The notes under the pieces are model-generated. The model saw only the letters and a list, made by a program, of their open reading frames with translations, was not told the origin of the DNA and made no database searches. A program made the position numbers and the translations under genes. Below are positions 6,554-10,751 of a stretch of 10,751 nt of DNA, one piece after another (the first letter of the stretch is position 1; every line of letters begins with the position of its first letter). Source of the stretch: Actinomycetota bacterium (GTDB lineage: Bacteria > Actinomycetota > Thermoleophilia > UBA2241); NCBI GenBank assembly GCA_003158705.1, contig PMKX01000172.1, positions 10,765 through 21,515 on the forward strand, given 5' to 3'.

Positions 6554-7984
6554 GTGAGCGGACCGGCCATGGACATCGGCGGCCTGCGGGTGAGCAGCCG
6601 CAGCTACTGGCTCGACGAAGCCCTGCGGACCGACCCCGGCGCCCCCTGCCCCGGCTTGACCGAGAACCTGGCCGCCGACGTGTGCATCGTCGGCGGCGGC
6701 TTCGCCGGCCTGTGGACCGCCTACGAGCTCAGCGAGCGCGAGCCCTCGCTGCAGATCGTGCTGTTGGAGGCCGACATCTGCGGCAGCGGCGGCAGCGGGG
6801 CCAACGGCGGCATGTTCTCCGGCTCCTGGCACGACATCAACGCCCTCTGCCATTACTTTGGCGAGGCCGAGGGCATCCGCTACGCGACCCTGCTCGCCGA
6901 CCAGCTCGATGAGGTGGAGCAGTGGACCGCCCGCCACAAAGCAGACATCGCCTACCATCGCGACGGCATGCTCTTCGCGCAAGCGGAGCCGTGGCAGGCA
7001 GGCCCCAACTTCGAGGCCATTGGCAGGCTGGCCGCGCACGGACTGCCCGACAAGCTGCGTGCAGTCGATGCCGCGGCCGCCCAAGCCGTCGCCGCCTCGC
7101 CGCGCTTCTGCGGCGGCACCCTCATCGACGACCTGGCGGTGGTGCAGCCGGCGCGGCTGGCGCGCGAGCTGCGGCGCGTGCTGCTCGAGCGTGGCGTGCG
7201 CATCTTCGAGGGCACGCCCATGCTGGAGCTGCAGCCGGGCGTGCCGGCCGGCGTGCGCACGCCGCGCGGCCAGGTGCGCGCCGATCAGGTAGTCATCGCC
7301 ATGGGCGCCTGGGGCGTCTCTCAGCCACAGTTCAGCCGGGCGTTCTTCGTGGCCACCGACTTCATGGTCATCACCGAGCCGATACCTGACTTGCTCGAGC
7401 AGATCGGCTGGACCAGCTTCACCGGCATCGGCGACTCGCGCGAGAACTTCTTCTACCTGCGGCCCACCGACGACGGCCGCATCGCCATCGGCGGCGGCAG
7501 CGTCGGCCTGGCCTACGGCGACCGCATCCGCGGCAGCGTGCTGAATTCGGCCAAGAAGGCTGCCGTGGCCGCCAACGGCCTCATCTGGCTGTTCCCGCAG
7601 CTTCGCGGCGTGCGTTTCGCACAAGCTTGGAGCGGGCCCATGGACTTGACCGCCGCCTTCGTCCCCTTCTTTACGTCGAACGCCGCGAGCAACGTGCACG
7701 CCGGCCTGGGCTTCTCCGGCCACGGCCTGGCGGCTACCAAGCTGGGCGGCAAGACCCTGGCGTCGCTGGTGCTGCGCGCCGACGACGAGTGGTCCCGGCT
7801 GCCGGTGGTGGGCCCGCCTCTCTCCCAGCTCCCCCCAGAGCCGCTGCGCTGGCCGCTGATGCAGGCCGTGGTCTGGGCCATCGACAGCGGCGACCGGGCA
7901 GAGGAGCAGGGCCGCCGGCGCGGCGTGCTCCGCGGCCTCGTCGCCTCCTCCGTGACCGCCTACCGCGAGAGCCGGCGGCGGTAG
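6554..7984 (+). CDS. DAO-family FAD-dependent amine/amino-acid oxidoreductase
   Basis: This 476-residue protein has an N-terminal FAD Rossmann motif, VGGGFAGLW (46-54; Gly47, Gly49, Gly52), with Glu72 (VLLEAD) positioned to bind the adenosine ribose. The GSGGSGANGG loop (77-86) matches the GASGRNGG signature of OrdL/PuuB-type oxidases. The C-terminal DAO motif GLGFSGHGLAATK begins near residue 384. A helical tail of about 70 residues follows, as in this subgroup. Such enzymes oxidise the C-N bond of secondary amines, N-methyl amino acids or gamma-glutamylputrescine; the substrate cannot be set from sequence. No signal peptide is seen, so it is cytoplasmic. The start is GTG with AGGAGG (6540-6545) 8 nt upstream. 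An ATG 15 nt further in is possible but spaced worse. It is probably co-transcribed with the EEP gene, since no terminator lies in the 30-bp gap. Confidence 0.9.
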   Translation: MSGPAMDIGGLRVSSRSYWLDEALRTDPGAPCPGLTENLAADVCIVGGGFAGLWTAYELSEREPSLQIVLLEADICGSGGSGANGGMFSGSWHDINALCHYFGEAEGIRYATLLADQLDEVEQWTARHKADIAYHRDGMLFAQAEPWQAGPNFEAIGRLAAHGLPDKLRAVDAAAAQAVAASPRFCGGTLIDDLAVVQPARLARELRRVLLERGVRIFEGTPMLELQPGVPAGVRTPRGQVRADQVVIAMGAWGVSQPQFSRAFFVATDFMVITEPIPDLLEQIGWTSFTGIGDSRENFFYLRPTDDGRIAIGGGSVGLAYGDRIRGSVLNSAKKAAVAANGLIWLFPQLRGVRFAQAWSGPMDLTAAFVPFFTSNAASNVHAGLGFSGHGLAATKLGGKTLASLVLRADDEWSRLPVVGPPLSQLPPEPLRWPLMQAVVWAIDSGDRAEEQGRRRGVLRGLVASSVTAYRESRRR

Positions 7985-8047
7985 CACCAGCCGGCGGCAT
8001 TTGAACCGTCGTCCGCCTACTGTCTACACGAGAGCCCGCCGGCAGCG

Positions 8048-8053
8048 TATAGT
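8048..8053 (+). promoter_or_regulatory. Candidate -10 element for the DUF3068 gene
   Basis: TATAGT (5 of 6 matches) lies about 75 nt before the ATG at 8128, in the 143-bp gap after the oxidoreductase. The best upstream partner is TCTACA at 8023-8028 with a long 19-nt spacer, so the call is tentative. Confidence 0.3.
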
Positions 8054-8127
8054 TTCGTCAACTTCGCCGCCGCGAGCCGTAGCCGAAGCGGCGGACATGC
8101 ATGTCAGCGTCTCTGTGGGGGGAACCG

Positions 8128-10751
8128 ATGCGAAGCAAAGGACTCGGCTGGACTCTTGCGGCCCTCGGCGTGGTACTCGTGGCCGCGGGACTCGTGCTCA
8201 TGCTGGCCATCGTGCCGAGCATGAAGAAGATGCCCTCGGACACCAACGTCACCCGTGAGTACACGGGCACCATGCCGGTGCTCTTCAACCCGCAGACGTT
8301 CCAGTTCATGCGCAACCTGCCCATCACGCTCGAGCGCCACTTCGCCGTGGTCAAGACCAGCGGCAACGTCGCCCTGGTGAAGGAGGAGCGCACCATGACG
8401 AGCGACGGCAAGCAGCTGGAGCAGATCGTAGAGGACTACGCGATCGACCGCTCGACCATGATGGCCACCGACACGTACCCGAGCGACTGGGCCCAGACCG
8501 AGGGCTTCTGGCCGCGCCAGGGCATCGTCATCAGTTGGCCCATAGGCAGCCAGAAGAAGACCTACCCGGGCTGGAGCGACGACTATCGCGGCACGGTGCC
8601 GCTCACCTACGCCGGCGAGATGACCTACTCGCGCAGCGGCACCAAGGTCTACCTCTACACCTCCAGCAGCGGCCCCAAGCCGATCGACCCCGCGGAGGTC
8701 AAGGCGCTGGGCCTGCCCACGGAGCTGCCCAAGACCAAGCTGACGGCGCTCGTCGGGGCGGCCCAGATGAGCCCCCTCGTGGTGCAGATGCTGCCCAGCA
8801 TCCTCAAAGGCATCCCCGGCGCCAACGTGCCCTTGGGGTACACCTACGAGTACACCGGCAAGTACTGGATCGACCCGACCACGGGCATCATCATCGACAC
8901 CCAGAAGCATGAGCTGCGCAAGGTGGGCCTGAGTGACGCGGTGATCGCCAAGACGCCGCTGGCTTTGCTGGGCGACGCCCAGAAGGCAGCCATGCGCGTG
9001 CCCGTGAGTGACTACACCTACCAGGCGACCGACGCCTCCGTGCAGGCCGCCAAGAAGGACGCCCAGGACAAGGGCAGCGACATCAGGCTCTTCGGCACCA
9101 CGTTGCCCTGGATCGGCATCGGCGTCGGCGCGGCCCTGTTGCTCCTGGGCTGCGATCTCCATCCTAATCGCTCCGAACACGTCGAATTGATCCTCAATCC
9201 TTCCCCGCCCGGTCCCGCTACCACCTTAGAACTGCGCTTCGACCAGCCGATGGCGGGGCCGGACAAGATCGGCCATTCCGCGGAGCCGTCGCCGCTGGTC
9301 ATCAAGCCGGCCCTGGGCGGCGTTTTCACCTGGCTCAGCCCGCGCAGCGGCGTGTTTTTGCCGTCCGAACCGCTGGCGCTGGACCACCGCTACGAACTTT
9401 CCCTGCGGTCCGGTTTGACGGGAGCGGATGGGCGCCCGTCTCCGGCTGTTTTGCGCCGGCGCGTGGAAACGCCGCCGCTCTCGGTCGTCTATCCGACAAG
9501 CGGGCCAAACCAGGCGGATGTGAATTCGGAGCAGGAAGTCACGCTCGTTTTCAACGCCCCGGGTCGCGCCGCCGATTTGACGCGGTATGTCGAATTCCGC
9601 GACGTCGGGGGCCAGCGCCGGGCGGCGGACATCTGGCAGGGCACAAACGAGGAAATTGCTTGGGAATATCGGCAGTTGGATTTGCCAGCCAATCTGGTTT
9701 CCAACCTGGTCCTGGCCGCGCCTCAACAGCCATTGCCGGTTGGCAAAGGCTGGCGGCTTGTTCTGCGGCCCGGTCTTCCCGCGCTTGAAAAGGGATTGCG
9801 CCTGCGCGCCCGCGCCGAAATCCAGTTGGGCGACGTGCGTCCGTTTGTTTTCGAGGAAGCCATTGCGCATCACGTTATCGAAGGCGGCGCTTCGATTGAG
9901 CTTCGGTTCTCAAAGCCGGTCGCGCCGTCGTTGACCAACAACTGGGGCCGTTGGATTCAACTGGAGCCGCCGGCTTCCAATATCACGGCGAAAACCGATG
10001 GCCGATGCCTGAATTTGCAGGGCGATTTTCACAGCGGGACCCGTTACCAGCTTGTCGCGCGGACCGGGTTGCCCGCCGGGGAACCCTTCACCCTGGACAA
10101 AGCCGCCACGACCAACATCCTCATGCCCGCCATTACGGCGCGGCTCTATTTTCCGGCCTTTTCCCTGGACCAGCAGGCGGTGGGATGGCGCCAGTTTCCC
10201 CTGCGGGCCGTCAACGTGCCGTCCGTCCGGCTCCGCGCCAAATTGCTGGGACCGGACGCGGCCATTTACGCCTTGCGCGGCTACGACAGCTACTTCCGCC
10301 CCTGGCCTGAGGATGGCTACTTTGGCGACGCCGGCGAGCTTTACCGGCGTTTGGATTACAATTTGGTCCCCGGTCGAACGGTCTTCGATCAGGAACTGGC
10401 CGGCGCGCTACAACAAGACATCGCCACCAACGTCGTGCTGGACTGGGATCAACTTCTGGGCGGGCGCAAGACCGGGGTCGTTTTTGTCGAGGCCGAGAGA
10501 GTGGGCGAGAGCGAGCGGTCCAACCCGCGTCTGGGCACACAGTCCCTCATCCAATTGACCGATCTCGGCCTGGCTTGGAAATCCGCCGCCGGGGACCTGG
10601 ATGCCTTTGTCTTTTCGCAGAGCACCGGTCAGCCCGCCGCCGGCGCGGCCGTGCGACTGCTCGACGATGAAAACCAAGTGCTGCGAGAGAGCCTTGCCGA
10701 CGCCGGCGGCCTGGCGCATCTCAAATGCCCGACCAACGCGCAATGGGTGGC
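8128..10751 (+). CDS. Open frame joining a DUF3068 (PorA-family) membrane protein to an alpha-2-macroglobulin lipoprotein; runs off the window
   Basis: The frame has no stop from ATG 8128 to the window edge (874 codons). Residues 1-341 are a DUF3068 protein: N-terminal membrane helix (about 7-29), a large extracytoplasmic domain with family-like segments (GFWPRQGIVISWP, YEYTGKYWIDPTTGII, DYTYQATDAS), and a C-terminal helix beginning TTLPWIGIGVG that is cut short after LLLLG (341). These proteins are found in actinobacterial envelopes and have no settled function. From Cys342 on the protein is a different family, described at 9151. The start was chosen for the G-rich site GGGGGGAA (8117-8124); an in-frame ATG at 8101 would add nine residues with a poorer site. 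I doubt that the whole frame is one natural protein; the DUF3068 part is secure, the continuity is not. Confidence 0.75.
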   Translation, partial: MRSKGLGWTLAALGVVLVAAGLVLMLAIVPSMKKMPSDTNVTREYTGTMPVLFNPQTFQFMRNLPITLERHFAVVKTSGNVALVKEERTMTSDGKQLEQIVEDYAIDRSTMMATDTYPSDWAQTEGFWPRQGIVISWPIGSQKKTYPGWSDDYRGTVPLTYAGEMTYSRSGTKVYLYTSSSGPKPIDPAEVKALGLPTELPKTKLTALVGAAQMSPLVVQMLPSILKGIPGANVPLGYTYEYTGKYWIDPTTGIIIDTQKHELRKVGLSDAVIAKTPLALLGDAQKAAMRVPVSDYTYQATDASVQAAKKDAQDKGSDIRLFGTTLPWIGIGVGAALLLLGCDLHPNRSEHVELILNPSPPGPATTLELRFDQPMAGPDKIGHSAEPSPLVIKPALGGVFTWLSPRSGVFLPSEPLALDHRYELSLRSGLTGADGRPSPAVLRRRVETPPLSVVYPTSGPNQADVNSEQEVTLVFNAPGRAADLTRYVEFRDVGGQRRAADIWQGTNEEIAWEYRQLDLPANLVSNLVLAAPQQPLPVGKGWRLVLRPGLPALEKGLRLRARAEIQLGDVRPFVFEEAIAHHVIEGGASIELRFSKPVAPSLTNNWGRWIQLEPPASNITAKTDGRCLNLQGDFHSGTRYQLVARTGLPAGEPFTLDKAATTNILMPAITARLYFPAFSLDQQAVGWRQFPLRAVNVPSVRLRAKLLGPDAAIYALRGYDSYFRPWPEDGYFGDAGELYRRLDYNLVPGRTVFDQELAGALQQDIATNVVLDWDQLLGGRKTGVVFVEAERVGESERSNPRLGTQSLIQLTDLGLAWKSAAGDLDAFVFSQSTGQPAAGAAVRLLDDENQVLRESLADAGGLAHLKCPTNAQWV
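9141..9162. other. Composition and homology breakpoint (probable chimeric join)
   Basis: Codons up to 9153 end almost always in G or C; all ten codons at 9121-9150 do. Among the next thirty (9151-9240) twelve end in A or T (gat, cat, cct, aat, gaa, tta and others). At exactly the same place DUF3068 similarity ends and alpha-2-macroglobulin similarity begins. The bases encoding LLLLGC are suitable both for the end of a DUF3068 membrane helix and for a lipoprotein signal peptide, so a short shared sequence could have allowed the join. Confidence 0.75.
9151..10751 (+). other. Alpha-2-macroglobulin-like lipoprotein, N-terminal part (both ends truncated)
   Basis: Residues 342-874 of the open frame look like the N-terminal third of a bacterial alpha-2-macroglobulin, an extracytoplasmic protease trap usually attached as a lipoprotein. 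Cys342 follows LLLLG as in a lipobox, with Asp next. Ig-like domains follow, with strands of the form LELRFDQPM (367-375), VTLVFNAP (471-478) and IELRFSKPV (590-598). A macroglobulin segment then carries LTDLGLAWKS and QSTGQPAAGAAVRLLDDENQ near residues 810-846, the MG3/MG4 pattern of the family. The thioester and bait region would lie beyond the window. The true start of this gene, including the rest of its signal peptide, is not present. Codon use is distinct from the rest of the window, with frequent TTT, GAA and GAT. The family call is good; the Verrucomicrobiota/Planctomycetota origin is an inference. Confidence 0.8.

Noticed and set aside
6548..7987. Minus-strand frame almost the same length as the FAD oxidoreductase
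   Set aside because: It is the antisense mirror of a well-supported gene and shows no domain pattern.
7990..8043. 8-bp inverted repeat (GCCGGCGG/CCGCCGGC) as a terminator after the oxidoreductase
   Set aside because: The arms are 38 nt apart, no T tract follows, and such short GC matches are expected by chance here.
8104..9180. Minus-strand frame opposite the DUF3068 gene
   Set aside because: It is antisense to a recognisable family with two membrane helices, and its own sequence is low-complexity.
1..10751. CRISPR arrays, tRNA or rRNA genes, complete insertion sequences
   Set aside because: No regularly spaced repeats, cloverleaf-like segments, rRNA-like stretches or transposase genes with terminal repeats were seen on either strand.

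Overview
The first ~9.15 kb looks like chromosomal DNA of a high-GC actinobacterium. Third codon positions are almost all G or C, ribosome binding sites are strong (AGGAGG, GGAGGT), a DUF3068/PorA-family gene is present (a mainly actinobacterial family), and there is an actinobacterial-style cold-shock protein. A corrinoid-type MttB-family gene suggests a lineage with some anaerobic C1 metabolism, perhaps Thermoleophilia or a related deep branch; this placement is an inference. No rRNA, tRNA, CRISPR array or intact insertion sequence was seen. The last ~1.6 kb has clearly different codon use, and its protein resembles bacterial alpha-2-macroglobulins of Planctomycetota/Verrucomicrobiota style. 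The join between the two halves lies inside an open frame at about 9150.

Layout. 1-1070 (+) is the 3' part of an ACR3 arsenite efflux pump followed by an overlapping ArsR repressor. 1125-3770 (-) is a two-gene operon: a saccharopine-dehydrogenase-like oxidoreductase, then, 9 bp later, a trimethylamine-methyltransferase (MttB) family protein without an in-frame amber codon. 3771-4202 is a gene-poor gap that ends in a strong hairpin terminator for the cold-shock gene at 4203-4400 (-). 4592-4780 (-) is a 63-codon stump of a CorA-type metal transporter. 4934-6523 (+) is a secreted endonuclease/exonuclease/phosphatase-fold enzyme with two C-terminal beta-sandwich repeats. It is followed after 30 bp by a DAO-family FAD oxidoreductase (6554-7984, +). 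From 8128 to the window end one continuous frame reads first as a DUF3068 membrane-anchored protein (residues 1-341) and then as the start of an alpha-2-macroglobulin lipoprotein (residues 342-874).

How the genes relate. The arsenic pair is a conventional detoxification unit. The MttB-like protein, the saccharopine-dehydrogenase-like enzyme and the FAD amine oxidoreductase could all act on methylated or secondary amines, but they lie on opposite strands and no corrinoid protein gene is in view, so this is only a hypothesis. The most unusual feature is the in-frame DUF3068/alpha-2-macroglobulin join. I read it as a probable assembly chimera or recent recombination at a shared LLLLGC-coding stretch, not as an established natural fusion.
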